From the NCBI RefSeq assembly GCF_001429545.1, contig NZ_LMSP01000047.1, positions 194,547-258,546 on the forward strand: 64,000 nt of DNA. The letters run 5' to 3'. The notes beneath the pieces are model-generated. The model did not search any database. It saw nothing but the letters and a program-made list of their open reading frames with translations, and had not been told where the DNA came from. This DNA is from Paenibacillus sp. Soil787 (GTDB lineage Bacteria; Bacillota; Bacilli; Paenibacillales; NBRC-103111). The position numbers were made by a program, and so were the translations under genes. This document shows, one piece after another, positions 8,100 to 17,063 of this stretch (position 1 is its first letter; the number at the start of each line of letters is the position of its first letter).

Positions 8100-9269
8100 A
8101 TGAATAAACGTCAACAACTTATCATTTTAGCAGCTGCAACAACACTTGTACTCGCAGGCTGTGGTAAAACGGAAACAACAACAGAAGTGGCCAAAGTTCC
8201 TGTAAAAGAAGGATCTGCTGCGCTTCTGACAAGTCTTGAGCAGTTGAAGGGTCAACTGGACACAAGTAAGGTTAAAGATCCGAAGAAGCAATCCACCCTG
8301 CTTGAGAATCAGTGGGCTAGCTTCGAAGATGAAGTAAAACCGAAATTTCCAGAGCTGTATTTTAAAGTCGAGAAATTTCTGACTCCATTAGAAGCAGGAT
8401 TGAATCAAGACAAGCTGGATTATGCGACATTAACTGCACTCAATACTAATTTAAAAGCAGCAATTACGGAGCTCAGCACCTCCCTTGCTGATAATAAAGG
8501 TGCAGTTAATAAAGAGGTTATCGCAGCATCCAAAGAGCTTCAAGAGGCTGCAAAAGCGTACAATAAATACGTACAGGAACAAGGGAAACAATTAGTCACT
8601 GGACTCGAACAGCTGGATGCTGCTGTGAAGAGCGGCGATCTGAAAAAGGCACAAGAATCCTATGGACAATCACGGATGCCTTATGAGAGAATTGAACCGA
8701 TTATTGAGGCTTTTAGCGAGCTGGATGGTGTCATGGATGCACGTGTTGATGATTTTAAGAATGAAACGGATCCTGAGTTCACAGGTTATCATCGTATAGA
8801 GTATTTGTTGTTTGTTAAAAAGAATGTGAAGGAAGCTGAAGCTTTCTCTTCACGTTTACTAGAAGACGGCAAGAAAATGCAGCAAGCAATTGCATCCACT
8901 ACCATTGATCCTGCTGATTTTATCGCTGGTGTCGGTGAATTGATGGAAGAAGCACAAGCGACCAAAATTACGGGCGAAGAAGAACGTTGGAGTGGAGCGA
9001 CAATACCTGTTATCAGAGCTAACGTAGAAGGCGCGCAAGCCATCTATGATCTCGTTAAAGGTGAGCTGAAGAAGAAAGATGCCGCACTTGATGAGAAAAT
9101 AAGCAAAAGCTTAGCCACGGTTATCGAAACCATGAACACACTATCACCTATTGGTGTTACCTGGAACGATTTCAACAAAATCGAACAAGCCAAACAAATC
9201 GATTTAAAAAATAAACTGGAAGCACTTGCTGAGCCGTTAGTGAAAATGCCAGGAACGTTAAGTAAATAA
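8100..9269 (+). CDS. efeO: EfeO/EfeM-type iron uptake lipoprotein (imelysin M75 domain)
   Basis: Lipoprotein of 389 residues with lipobox LVLAGC (C21), so it is anchored outside the membrane. A short N-terminal helical segment is followed by an imelysin/M75 domain (about 135-385) containing the metal-site motif HRIEYLLF. There is no obvious cupredoxin domain with Cys/Met ligands, so it resembles the EfeM form and B. subtilis YwbM (385 residues) rather than E. coli EfeO. The family is thought to hand iron to EfeU. It lies 27 bases after efeU and before efeB. Confidence 0.92.
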   Translation: MNKRQQLIILAAATTLVLAGCGKTETTTEVAKVPVKEGSAALLTSLEQLKGQLDTSKVKDPKKQSTLLENQWASFEDEVKPKFPELYFKVEKFLTPLEAGLNQDKLDYATLTALNTNLKAAITELSTSLADNKGAVNKEVIAASKELQEAAKAYNKYVQEQGKQLVTGLEQLDAAVKSGDLKKAQESYGQSRMPYERIEPIIEAFSELDGVMDARVDDFKNETDPEFTGYHRIEYLLFVKKNVKEAEAFSSRLLEDGKKMQQAIASTTIDPADFIAGVGELMEEAQATKITGEEERWSGATIPVIRANVEGAQAIYDLVKGELKKKDAALDEKISKSLATVIETMNTLSPIGVTWNDFNKIEQAKQIDLKNKLEALAEPLVKMPGTLSK

Positions 9270-9295
9270 AGGGGAATGGAAGGAGAAACATCGGT

Positions 9296-10573
9296 ATGGG
9301 TGATAAAATGAATCGCCGCGCTTTCTTAGGAATGACTGCGGCTGGTGCTGCAGGCGTTGTTATTGGGGATCTGCTTGAGAAGGCACAGAAAGTGATACCT
9401 ACCACTTCGAACAAACAACTAGGTACTGCATCCGCAAGCGTAGCGAATGAGACCATCTCATTTTATGGTGCTCATCAAACCGGTGTTGTGACTCCGGCGC
9501 AGAACTTTGCGAATGTGGCTGCCTTTGATGTGACCACGAAGGATGTGAAGGAGCTAAAGGAGCTTTTACAGCTTTGGACCGAAATGGCAGCGACTCTCAT
9601 GGAAGGCAAGCCTCTTGCGGCTGAACCTCAGGAGGGTAAGTTCCCGCCGGTGGATACCGGGGAGCAAATGGGCCTCGATACGGGTAAATTAACGCTTACC
9701 TTCGCTGTAGGTGCGTCTTTGTTCGAAAAAGATGGCGTCGATCGCTTCGGGCTTCGTTCTCGTAAACCATCCGGCCTTACAGAAATGCCTATCTTTCATA
9801 AAGACTCGCTTCAGGAACAATTGACCCATGGAGACATCATTATTCAGGCTTGTGCTGATGATCCGATCATTTGTTTCCATGCGATTCGTAACTTTTCTAA
9901 AGCTGCTCGCGGCGTCGCTCATTTGCGCTGGCAGCAGACCGGACAGTTGGGCGTGAAGTCCCAAGGGACGAAACGGAACTTGTTCGGCTTCAAGGACGGT
10001 ACGGCTAATCCAGACTTGCAAGATGAACAATTTATGAACAATAATGTTTGGGTCGATGCGGGAGACGGTGCATCTTGGTTTGCTGGAGGCACCTACATGG
10101 TTGTTCGCCGTATTCATATGCGCATTGAAACATGGGATCAACAACCATTTTCGGATCAAGAAGAGATTATCGGACGTCAGAAGGTTTCCGGAGCGCCGAT
10201 GGGTGGACATGGAGAATTCGATAAACCTAATTTTGCTGACGATACCAAAGGTGAAGTCACACCACTAGATTCTCATATCCGTCTTTCAAATCCGCGCACG
10301 GGAGAGAATTCAGAGCGTGAGCGGATTTTGCGCCGCGGGTATAATTTCATGGATAACCTCGATAACGTTGGCCGAATCAATGCTGGATTGTTGTTCGTTT
10401 GTTTCAATCGGAATATTCAAACGCAGTTTGAATCAATCCAGAAAAGACTGACGAATCCGAAGCTTCCTGACAAAATGCTTTCCTATACGGACACCACGGG
10501 TGGAGGCTATTTCGCCGTGCTGCCGGGTGTTCCAGCTAAGGGTTCGTTTTTGGGACAAGGTTTATTTACTTGA
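9296..10573 (+). CDS. efeB: EfeB, Tat-exported Dyp-type heme peroxidase
   Basis: Protein of 425 residues starting with a twin-arginine signal (NRRAFLG, then a hydrophobic Ala/Gly stretch), so it is exported folded. The mature part is a DyP-type peroxidase with the family motif GFKDGTANP containing the catalytic Asp. In B. subtilis YwbN (EfeB) the enzyme oxidises Fe(II) for uptake by EfeUO and is a Tat substrate. AAGGAG stands 10 bases before the ATG; a later ATG (MNRRAF) is a possible alternative start that keeps the signal. Confidence 0.95.
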   Translation: MGDKMNRRAFLGMTAAGAAGVVIGDLLEKAQKVIPTTSNKQLGTASASVANETISFYGAHQTGVVTPAQNFANVAAFDVTTKDVKELKELLQLWTEMAATLMEGKPLAAEPQEGKFPPVDTGEQMGLDTGKLTLTFAVGASLFEKDGVDRFGLRSRKPSGLTEMPIFHKDSLQEQLTHGDIIIQACADDPIICFHAIRNFSKAARGVAHLRWQQTGQLGVKSQGTKRNLFGFKDGTANPDLQDEQFMNNNVWVDAGDGASWFAGGTYMVVRRIHMRIETWDQQPFSDQEEIIGRQKVSGAPMGGHGEFDKPNFADDTKGEVTPLDSHIRLSNPRTGENSERERILRRGYNFMDNLDNVGRINAGLLFVCFNRNIQTQFESIQKRLTNPKLPDKMLSYTDTTGGGYFAVLPGVPAKGSFLGQGLFT

Positions 10574-10587
10574 AATAGGTGGAAAGC

Positions 10588-10619
10588 TACCGAGAGGCCT
10601 TTGGTCTTTCGGTATTTTT
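10588..10619 (+). terminator. Intrinsic terminator of efeUOB
   Basis: TACCGAGAG pairs with CTTTCGGTA (one G-T pair) and is followed by a T-run. Confidence 0.8.
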
Positions 10620-10669
10620 GTGTCTGCAGAAGGGAACACCGTTATAATCGAACTTTCCGTTCCTGCAAA

Positions 10670-10698
10670 TTGACTTTCCCAAGCATTTCCTACACAAT
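10670..10698 (+). promoter_or_regulatory. Candidate promoter of hflX
   Basis: TTGACT (10670-10675), 17 bases, then CACAAT. The -10 element is weak, but this is the best candidate between the efe terminator and hflX. Confidence 0.4.
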
Positions 10699-10762
10699 GA
10701 TGAAGGAATACGCCCGCATGGGGCTATTTCGATCGTTTGAATGCAGCGTAAAGGAGACACTT

Positions 10763-12088
10763 ATGAAAACAACTTCACATATGGTTGAGAAAGAAATCGA
10801 TGACCGCGCGGTACTCGTTAGTCTAGTCACTCAGAAACAGAAGAAAAATGAATTATTAGCGGAATACTCGCTGCAAGAGTTGGTCAAGTTAGCAGAAACA
10901 GCAGGTGTGCTTGTTTTGGAGACATTGACACAAAACAAAGAAACTAAGGATTCCAAATGGTTTATTGGTAAAGGGAAAGTTGAAGAGCTCAAAGTTCTAT
11001 TGGAGGAGCTTGGCGGGAATACGGCTATCTTCGATCAAGAGCTATCGGGTGCTCAAGTCCGTAATCTAGAGGCTGCCTTGGATGTGAAGATTATCGACCG
11101 CACGCAGTTGATTCTGGATATTTTTGCTCAGCGTGCCAAAACACGTGAAGGTATTATTCAGGTTGAGCTGGCGCAGCTCAGCTACCTGCTTCCAAGGCTA
11201 TCGGGACAAGGTAAGAACTTATCCCGACTTGGTGGCGGTATCGGGACGAGAGGTCCCGGGGAATCCAAGCTGGAGACCGATCGTCGGCACATTCGCGGCC
11301 GTATTGATGAGCTGAAGGCGCAGCTAGAAGAAGTTGTACGCCATCGGACTTTGCATCGTGAACGCCGTAAGAAGACCGGTGTGTTTCAAGTTGCTCTTGT
11401 AGGTTACACGAATGCAGGGAAATCAACTTTATTGAAACAATTGACACAAGCGGACGTCTATATTGAGAATCAGCTGTTTGCAACACTGGATCCTACATCG
11501 CGGACGATGGAATTGCCAAGCGGCAAAGAGATTGTTCTAACGGACACCGTAGGCTTCATTCAGAATCTGCCGCATGATCTAGTTGCATCGTTCCGTGCTA
11601 CACTGGAAGAGGCCAATGAGGCCGATTTGATCCTTCATGTCGTAGACAGCTCAACAGATATGAGAAATGAGCAAATGCGCGTTGTCGCTGAGGTTTTAGA
11701 AGAACTGGGTGCACATCAGAAGGAACAGCTGACTATTTTCAATAAAATAGATCTTTGCTTGCAAGAAGATAGGGAGATGCTTTCGACCGAAGGCGAGTTT
11801 CTGAAAATAAGTGCGTACAACCCAGATGATCTGGAACGTCTGCGAATCGCTATTCAAGAAAAGCTGATGGGTGAGAGTAAAGAGTTCCGCATTCCGGCTG
11901 ACAAGGGAGACATCATTTCCTTGATGTACCGAATTGGCGATGTCCTGGAGACGGATGTGGACGGAGAAGATATGCTGTTCAAAGTCCGCGTGAACAAGGA
12001 TGATTATGTCAAATTGGCCTATCAATTGGTGGCTTATGATCAACATGCTCAGCAAGAGGCTCAAGATATTGAGGGAGAGATTTACTAA
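10763..12088 (+). CDS. hflX: Ribosome-associated GTPase HflX
   Basis: Protein of 441 residues. The N-terminal nucleotide-binding domain and coiled coil carry the family segment GGIGTRGPGESKLETDRR. The GTPase domain has G1 GYTNAGKST, G3 DTVG and G4 NKID, followed by a C-terminal domain. HflX binds 50S subunits and helps split stalled or heat-damaged ribosomes. The ATG at 10763 follows AAAGGAGAC; the open frame extends 162 bases further upstream but has no ribosome binding site there. It is the B. subtilis ynbA equivalent and 2 bases separate it from the ynbB-like gene, so the two are co-transcribed. Confidence 0.93.
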   Translation: MKTTSHMVEKEIDDRAVLVSLVTQKQKKNELLAEYSLQELVKLAETAGVLVLETLTQNKETKDSKWFIGKGKVEELKVLLEELGGNTAIFDQELSGAQVRNLEAALDVKIIDRTQLILDIFAQRAKTREGIIQVELAQLSYLLPRLSGQGKNLSRLGGGIGTRGPGESKLETDRRHIRGRIDELKAQLEEVVRHRTLHRERRKKTGVFQVALVGYTNAGKSTLLKQLTQADVYIENQLFATLDPTSRTMELPSGKEIVLTDTVGFIQNLPHDLVASFRATLEEANEADLILHVVDSSTDMRNEQMRVVAEVLEELGAHQKEQLTIFNKIDLCLQEDREMLSTEGEFLKISAYNPDDLERLRIAIQEKLMGESKEFRIPADKGDIISLMYRIGDVLETDVDGEDMLFKVRVNKDDYVKLAYQLVAYDQHAQQEAQDIEGEIY

Positions 12089-12090
12089 TT

Positions 12091-13341
12091 ATGCAATTCG
12101 GGGATAAAGTTATGGGATTAATGGAGAGCGCAGAACGTCAAATAGAGAGCGCTTTTCGCCAGATTGAGAAAACGATTGATCTTAACCAATGGAAAGTGAT
12201 TAGCGCTTTCCAAAAACATAAGGTAAGCGATTACCACTTTGCTTCTTCGACAGGCTATGGCTACAATGATCGTGGCAGAGAGGTACTCGATCTTGTCTAT
12301 GCCGATGCGATGGGGGCAGAAGCAGCACTCGTACGCCCGCATTTTGTCTCTGGTACGCATACGATAGGCACAGCTTTGTTCGGTGTTCTGCGACCAGGCG
12401 AACATCTACTTTACATAACAGGTAAGCCCTATGATACGTTGCATAAGGTCATTGGCAAGCCAGGCGATGGCATGGGATCGCTGCAGGACTTTGGCATCGC
12501 GTACAGCGAGGTTGCGCTGACAGAGGATGGCGCGCCGGACTGGTCGGCCATTGCGGCTGCTATTCAGCCGAACACGAAGGTGATCGGCATACAGCGTTCG
12601 CGCGGCTACTCGTGGCGGCCTTCGTTCACGGTGGAACAAATCGGAGAAATGGTCCGATTCGTCAAGGAAGTGAACCCGTCAATTATCGTCTTCGTCGATA
12701 ATTGCTATGGGGAGTTCACCGAGCTGCAAGAGCCGACGCAGGTTGGCGTCGATCTCATGGCCGGCTCGCTTATCAAGAACCCCGGCGGCGGTATCGCCCC
12801 ATCCGGAGGCTACATTGCCGGGCGGCGCGACCTTGTGGAGCTCGCCGCCTACAGACTGACCGCCCCCGGTATCGGGGGCGAGGTCGGAGCCATGCTCGGC
12901 GCTACGCGAGCGATGTTTCAAGGGCTTTTCCTTGCCCCTCACCTGGTGGGGCAAGCGGTCAAGGGCTCGGTCTTCGCCGCAGCGGTGTTCGAAGAGCTGG
13001 GCTTCGAGAGCCATCCGCGCTGGGAGACGCCGCGCACGGATCTGATCCAAGCGATCCGCTTCACGTCGGCGGATCACTTGATCACGTTCGTGCAGGGCAT
13101 CCAGAAGGCGGCTGCCGTGGATTCGCACGTTGTGCCTGAGCCGTGGGATATGCCCGGCTATGAGCATCCCGTCATTATGGCGGCCGGGACCTTCATCCAA
13201 GGCGGCAGTCTGGAACTGTCCGCGGATGCGCCGATTCGTGAGCCTTATATCGCATATTTACAGGGCGGGCTTACCTACTCACACTGTAAGTTAGGGGTAT
13301 TAACAGCAATCCAGCATATGGAAGACAAGGGATTGTTATGA
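12091..13341 (+). CDS. ynbB: PLP-dependent YnbB family protein (methionine gamma-lyase / aluminium resistance family)
   Basis: PLP-dependent protein of 416 residues in the fold-type I Cys/Met metabolism superfamily. The lysine in GSLIKNPGGGIAPSGGYIAGR is the likely Schiff-base residue. The family is annotated variously as methionine gamma-lyase-like or aluminium-resistance protein; its reaction is not settled. In Bacilli it sits between hflX and glnR, exactly as here. The start could be 12091 or the ATG at 12112, which has GGGGAT at better spacing. The 3' two thirds (about 12,480-13,240) is distinctly GC-rich compared with its 5' end and its neighbours. Confidence 0.88.
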   Translation: MQFGDKVMGLMESAERQIESAFRQIEKTIDLNQWKVISAFQKHKVSDYHFASSTGYGYNDRGREVLDLVYADAMGAEAALVRPHFVSGTHTIGTALFGVLRPGEHLLYITGKPYDTLHKVIGKPGDGMGSLQDFGIAYSEVALTEDGAPDWSAIAAAIQPNTKVIGIQRSRGYSWRPSFTVEQIGEMVRFVKEVNPSIIVFVDNCYGEFTELQEPTQVGVDLMAGSLIKNPGGGIAPSGGYIAGRRDLVELAAYRLTAPGIGGEVGAMLGATRAMFQGLFLAPHLVGQAVKGSVFAAAVFEELGFESHPRWETPRTDLIQAIRFTSADHLITFVQGIQKAAAVDSHVVPEPWDMPGYEHPVIMAAGTFIQGGSLELSADAPIREPYIAYLQGGLTYSHCKLGVLTAIQHMEDKGLL

Positions 13342-13351
13342 AAAATAAGAC

Positions 13352-13368
13352 TGTGAACAAACCTAACA
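13352..13368 (+). promoter_or_regulatory. GlnR/TnrA-type operator
   Basis: TGTGAACAAACCTAACA fits the consensus TGTNA-N7-TNACA exactly. It ends four bases before the -35 box of the glnR promoter, which suggests autoregulation of glnRA by GlnR. Confidence 0.8.
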
Positions 13369-13372
13369 CTCC

Positions 13373-13401
13373 TTGACACGTTTTTGTTACAAAGGTACAA
13401 T
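13373..13401 (+). promoter_or_regulatory. Sigma-A promoter of glnRA
   Basis: TTGACA (13373-13378), 17 bases, TACAAT (13396-13401): a near-consensus promoter 35 bases before glnR. Confidence 0.85.
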
Positions 13402-13436
13402 AGTGGAGAGGTACTTACTGACCAGGAGTGATTAGC

Positions 13437-13847
13437 ATGAGTGATGAGATACGTAGAAATATGGCGTTATTCCCAATCGGGATCGTCATGAAGCTGACTG
13501 ATTTAACCGCTAGACAAATTCGTTACTATGAGCAGCATGAACTTATTATTCCAGCTAGAACAGCTGGTAATCAACGTCTGTATTCGTTTAATGATGTAGA
13601 ACGACTTCTTGAAATTAAAGATTTAATTGAAAAAGGTGTAAACATCGCTGGGATCAAGCAGGTTCTTATCCCTGTCGATAAAGATTCAGAAGATGCAACG
13701 ATTTTGAATGAACACACAGAAGTGAAGCGTAAAGAATTAACCGACTCCCAACTGCACAAAATGCTTAAGCAGCAGTTGATTGGCGGAGGAAAACGCCCTG
13801 ATCAGGTTTCTCTGATTCAAGGTCAGCTTTCCCGATTTTATAAATAG
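13437..13847 (+). CDS. glnR: Glutamine synthetase repressor GlnR (MerR family)
   Basis: Protein of 136 residues with an N-terminal winged helix of the MerR family (LTARQIRYYEQHELI), a short dimerisation region, and a C-terminal tail ending LIQGQLSRFYK. In B. subtilis the equivalent tail is autoinhibitory and is relieved by feedback-inhibited glutamine synthetase. GlnR represses glnRA and other nitrogen genes when nitrogen is plentiful. The ATG is chosen for the AGGAGTG seven bases upstream. A perfect GlnR-type site next to its own promoter points to autoregulation. glnA follows after 40 bases. Confidence 0.96.
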   Translation: MSDEIRRNMALFPIGIVMKLTDLTARQIRYYEQHELIIPARTAGNQRLYSFNDVERLLEIKDLIEKGVNIAGIKQVLIPVDKDSEDATILNEHTEVKRKELTDSQLHKMLKQQLIGGGKRPDQVSLIQGQLSRFYK

Positions 13848-13887
13848 CAATTCCTAATCGCTTGTAAATTGAGAGGAGACTGCACAC

Positions 13888-15228
13888 GTGAGCTACAACA
13901 ATAATTTTTCCAAAGAAGACATCTTACGCATTGCCAAAGAAGAAAATGTTCGGTTCATTCGTTTGCAATTTACAGACTTGATGGGAAGCATCAAGAACGT
14001 AGAAATTCCTTACAGCCAACTCGAAAAAGCGCTCGACAACAAAATGATGTTCGATGGTTCTTCCATTGAGGGTTATGTGCGTATTGAAGAGTCTGATATG
14101 TATTTGTATCCTGATTTGAATACATGGGTTATTTTTCCATGGGTAACCGAGAGCAAAGTAGCACGTTTAATCTGTGATATCTATATGCCAGATGGCAGAC
14201 CGTTCGCAGGAGATCCGCGTGCTATCTTGAAAAAAGCTTTGAAACAAGCCGAAGAAATGGGCTTTACAGCTATGAACGTAGGTCCAGAACCAGAATTCTT
14301 CTTGTTCAAAACAGATGAAAAAGGTAATCCAACAACGGAACTGAATGACCAAGGTGGTTATTTCGATTTGGCTCCGATGGATTTGGGCGAAAACTGTCGT
14401 CGCGATATCGTGTTGACGCTTGAAGAAATGGGCTTTGAAATCGAAGCATCCCACCACGAAGTGGCGCCAGGTCAACATGAAATCGACTTTAAATACGCAG
14501 ATGCGATTAAAGCGGCTGACCAAATTCAAACATTTAAGCTCGTCGTCAAAACCGTTGCTAGACAGCATGGTCTGCATGCGACATTCATGCCTAAACCTTT
14601 GTTCGGCATGAACGGTTCTGGTATGCACTGTCACCAATCGTTATTCAAAGGTGATGTGAATGCTTTTTATGAAGAGAACGATAAATTAGGTTTAAGTAAT
14701 GTGGCTAGACATTATATGGCGGGTGTACTTCGCCATGCTCGTTCTTTTGCTGCGATTACGAACCCTACTGTTAACTCTTACAAACGTCTCGTACCTGGTT
14801 ATGAAGCACCTGTATATGTAGCATGGTCGGCAAGTAACCGTAGTCCGATGATCCGTATTCCAGCATCCCGCGGATTAAGCACTCGCGTTGAAGTTCGTAA
14901 CCCGGATCCGGCTGCTAATCCTTACTTGGCTCTTGCTGTTATGCTTGCTGCCGGACTGGATGGCATTAAGAACAAAATGCAGCTTCCTCCTCCTACGGAT
15001 CGTAACATCTATGTGATGACCGAAGAGGAAAGAGAGAGCGATGGCATCCCTACTTTGCCATTGAACTTGAAACAAGCGTTGGACGAGCTGCTTCGCAATG
15101 ATGTGATTTGCGATACGCTTGGCGAGCATGCTCTGGCTCATTTCTATGAACTTAAAGAAATCGAGTGGGATATGTACCGCACACAAGTTCACCAATGGGA
15201 AAGAGATCAATATCTGTCCCTTTATTAA
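13888..15228 (+). CDS. glnA: Type I glutamine synthetase
   Basis: Makes glutamine from glutamate, ammonia and ATP. The 446-residue protein has the size of the short GSI-alpha type (B. subtilis 444), with no adenylylation-type insertion. Visible signatures are FDGSSIEG, EGYVRIEESD (Arg65, the position of the feedback arginine of GSI-alpha), the ATP-site motif KPLFGMNGSGMHCHQS and NRSPMIRIP. The start is GTG with GAGAGGAGAC upstream. Product-inhibited GlnA is expected to control GlnR, its operon partner. Confidence 0.98.
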   Translation: MSYNNNFSKEDILRIAKEENVRFIRLQFTDLMGSIKNVEIPYSQLEKALDNKMMFDGSSIEGYVRIEESDMYLYPDLNTWVIFPWVTESKVARLICDIYMPDGRPFAGDPRAILKKALKQAEEMGFTAMNVGPEPEFFLFKTDEKGNPTTELNDQGGYFDLAPMDLGENCRRDIVLTLEEMGFEIEASHHEVAPGQHEIDFKYADAIKAADQIQTFKLVVKTVARQHGLHATFMPKPLFGMNGSGMHCHQSLFKGDVNAFYEENDKLGLSNVARHYMAGVLRHARSFAAITNPTVNSYKRLVPGYEAPVYVAWSASNRSPMIRIPASRGLSTRVEVRNPDPAANPYLALAVMLAAGLDGIKNKMQLPPPTDRNIYVMTEEERESDGIPTLPLNLKQALDELLRNDVICDTLGEHALAHFYELKEIEWDMYRTQVHQWERDQYLSLY

Positions 15229-15266
15229 TCGCTTGCCAGTTGATATGAATGCAACAACTAGATACG

Positions 15267-15313
15267 GAAAGCCCGTCAGTCTTCAGGAACGATTCTGAAC
15301 TGATGGGCTTTTT
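15267..15313 (+). terminator. Terminator of glnRA
   Basis: AAAGCCCGTCAGT pairs with ACTGATGGGCTTT (one G-T pair), followed by a T-run. Confidence 0.85.
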
Positions 15314-15337
15314 CACGCGAAGGAGATCATAAATAGG

Positions 15338-16576
15338 ATGGACAACTTTCAAATGAATTTGGAAAAGTACGCTGAACTTGTAGTTAAGGTGGGAGTTAAT
15401 CTCTGTAAAGGCCAGGATCTGATGATAGAGTCGCCGATAGAATCCCTAGAATTGACTAGACTTATCGTTAAGAAAGCCTACGAAGCAGGGGCGAATTTTG
15501 TCCAAGTTCATTGGCAGGATGATGTGATAACCCGCAGTAGATTTGAATACGCTCATGATGAAGCTCTTGATTATTACCCAGGGTGGTATACGAGTATGTT
15601 GGAACGTTTTGTGGAAAACGGTGGAGCCTTACTAAATATCAAAGTGCCGGATCCTGATTTGTACGCGGGTATTGATGCAAGCATGATTTCTAGAGCGTCC
15701 AAAGCTATGGCTACGGCTAGAGCCAAGTATCAGCACTACGTGAGAACAAGTAAATTCAGTTGGTGCTTAATCAAAGCGCCTACGGTGGCGTGGGCATCCA
15801 AAGTATATGCCGATTTGCCTGAAGAACAGCGGATCGATGCGATGTGGGAGGCTATCTTCCGGATAAACCGTGTTTATGAAGATGACCCGGTGGCGGCTTG
15901 GCGAGTACACATGGATCAATTGAAGCGCGTTCGCAGCGTTTTGAATGAGAAGCAATACGAAGCGCTGCAGTATCGAGCGGCAGGAACAGATTTGCGTGTC
16001 GAACTGCCGGAGGGTCACATTTGGCTTGGCGGTGATACGGAGAACGCAAGTGGAATACGATTCGTAGCGAATATGCCGACCGAGGAAGTTTTCACGATGC
16101 CTAAGCGAACGGGAGTTCATGGGACGGTGTCGAGCACCAAGCCATTAAATGTGAATGGGGCGCTCGTGGATCGGTTTTCGTTCAAGTTCGAGGACGGGAA
16201 AGTTGTGGATTATCAGGCTGAAGTCGGCTATGAGCATCTGGCAAGGTTACTAGATATGGATGAGGGCGCACGTTATTTGGGAGAAGTTGCTCTCGTACCT
16301 TTTGATTCGCCGATCTCTAATCTAGACCGTATTTTCTACAATACGGGCATCGATGAGAATGCATCCAGTCATCTGGCCTTAGGAAGCTGCTACCCGATCA
16401 ATTTGCAAGATGGCGTATCAATTTCAAGTGAAGAGCTGAAAACTCGAGGTGGGAACACCAGTTTGATTCACGTGGATTTCATGATCGGGACGGCTGATCT
16501 TGAGATCGATGGTGTCCTTGGTGATGGTACCGTTGAACCTATTTTCCGTCGTGGGAATTGGGCGCTTGCTTTTTAG
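15338..16576 (+). CDS. Aminopeptidase, peptidase family M29 (AmpS/PepS type)
   Basis: Cytoplasmic metal-dependent aminopeptidase of 412 residues. The M29 features visible are the C-terminal metal-ligand segments EVALVPFDSPIS, NASSHLALGSCYP and SLIHVDFMIGTADLEIDG; the HVD pair supplies two ligands. The N-terminal half carries the substrate domain (YAELVVKVGVNLCKGQDLMIESP). The family removes N-terminal residues from short peptides using Co/Zn. GAAGGAGATC precedes the ATG. It has its own unit between the glnA terminator and a long repeat-rich gap. Confidence 0.93.
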   Translation: MDNFQMNLEKYAELVVKVGVNLCKGQDLMIESPIESLELTRLIVKKAYEAGANFVQVHWQDDVITRSRFEYAHDEALDYYPGWYTSMLERFVENGGALLNIKVPDPDLYAGIDASMISRASKAMATARAKYQHYVRTSKFSWCLIKAPTVAWASKVYADLPEEQRIDAMWEAIFRINRVYEDDPVAAWRVHMDQLKRVRSVLNEKQYEALQYRAAGTDLRVELPEGHIWLGGDTENASGIRFVANMPTEEVFTMPKRTGVHGTVSSTKPLNVNGALVDRFSFKFEDGKVVDYQAEVGYEHLARLLDMDEGARYLGEVALVPFDSPISNLDRIFYNTGIDENASSHLALGSCYPINLQDGVSISSEELKTRGGNTSLIHVDFMIGTADLEIDGVLGDGTVEPIFRRGNWALAF

Positions 16577-16646
16577 TTGATTATTTAGCTGGAATTTTAT
16601 CTTATTTTTAAAGGTGGAAATATACCTTTGGGTTTAACAATGGGAT

Positions 16647-16690
16647 AGAGAGTAGAAAGTAGAGAGTAGAGAGCAGAGAGTAGGGAGTAG
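16647..16690 (+). repeat. Tandem heptanucleotide repeat
   Basis: Six consecutive 7-base units of the form AGAGAGT (variants AGAAAGT, AGAGAGC, AGGGAGT) make a pure purine/T tract 70 bases after the aminopeptidase stop. No gene covers it. Confidence 0.8.
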
Positions 16691-16730
16691 TTGGAAGACG
16701 GAAATTGGTATTTGGAATTAGGAGATAGAA

Positions 16731-16923
16731 AATAGAAGTCTCTAGGGACCGTTAATTTGTCCAAAAGTGTGGTGAATTTTAGAATAGAAGTCTTTAAAGG
16801 CTTCTATTCCTTGAAATTGAAGCAAACTGGGGCAAATATTATCGAATAGAAGTCTCTAAAAGCTCCTAATTCCGAAAAATGAGATCTTAAAGACGTAATA
16901 GAAGTCTCTAAAGACTCTTATTT
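16731..16923 (+). repeat. Cluster of four hairpin repeats (AATAGAAGTCT family)
   Basis: Units at 16731-16758, 16782-16810, 16844-16873 and 16897-16923 share AATAGAAGTCTCTAAAGACT-like cores. The second is an almost perfect palindrome (GAATAGAAG...CTTCTATTC, one G-T pair). Related units occur at 34643-34835. Apart from these, the heptamer tract, the composite repeat and the lexA terminator, the gap 16577-17385 shows nothing. Confidence 0.75.
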
Positions 16924-17063
16924 GAATCCACAGTTCAGCCTTCTTGGCTATGACGGGATTAAAGCCTATATCATTTTTGAAAATCCATATTTGGGTCGGT
17001 TGGCCCACTATCTTATATGCTTCTCCTTCTGATCCATCACTCCATCAAATTTAAGGCTGTTTA

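Noticed and set aside
10601..10762. N-terminal extension of HflX
   Set aside because: The open frame continues upstream into the efe terminator, but the AAAGGAGAC site and family length fix the start at 10763.
12679..13200. 173-codon minus-strand and 145-codon plus-strand ORFs inside the YnbB-like gene
   Set aside because: Both are low-quality reading frames in GC-rich DNA and overlap a conserved PLP-dependent gene.
16731..16923. CRISPR array
   Set aside because: The repeats are hairpins of unequal length with imperfect sequence and irregular 24-54 base gaps, and no cas genes are near.
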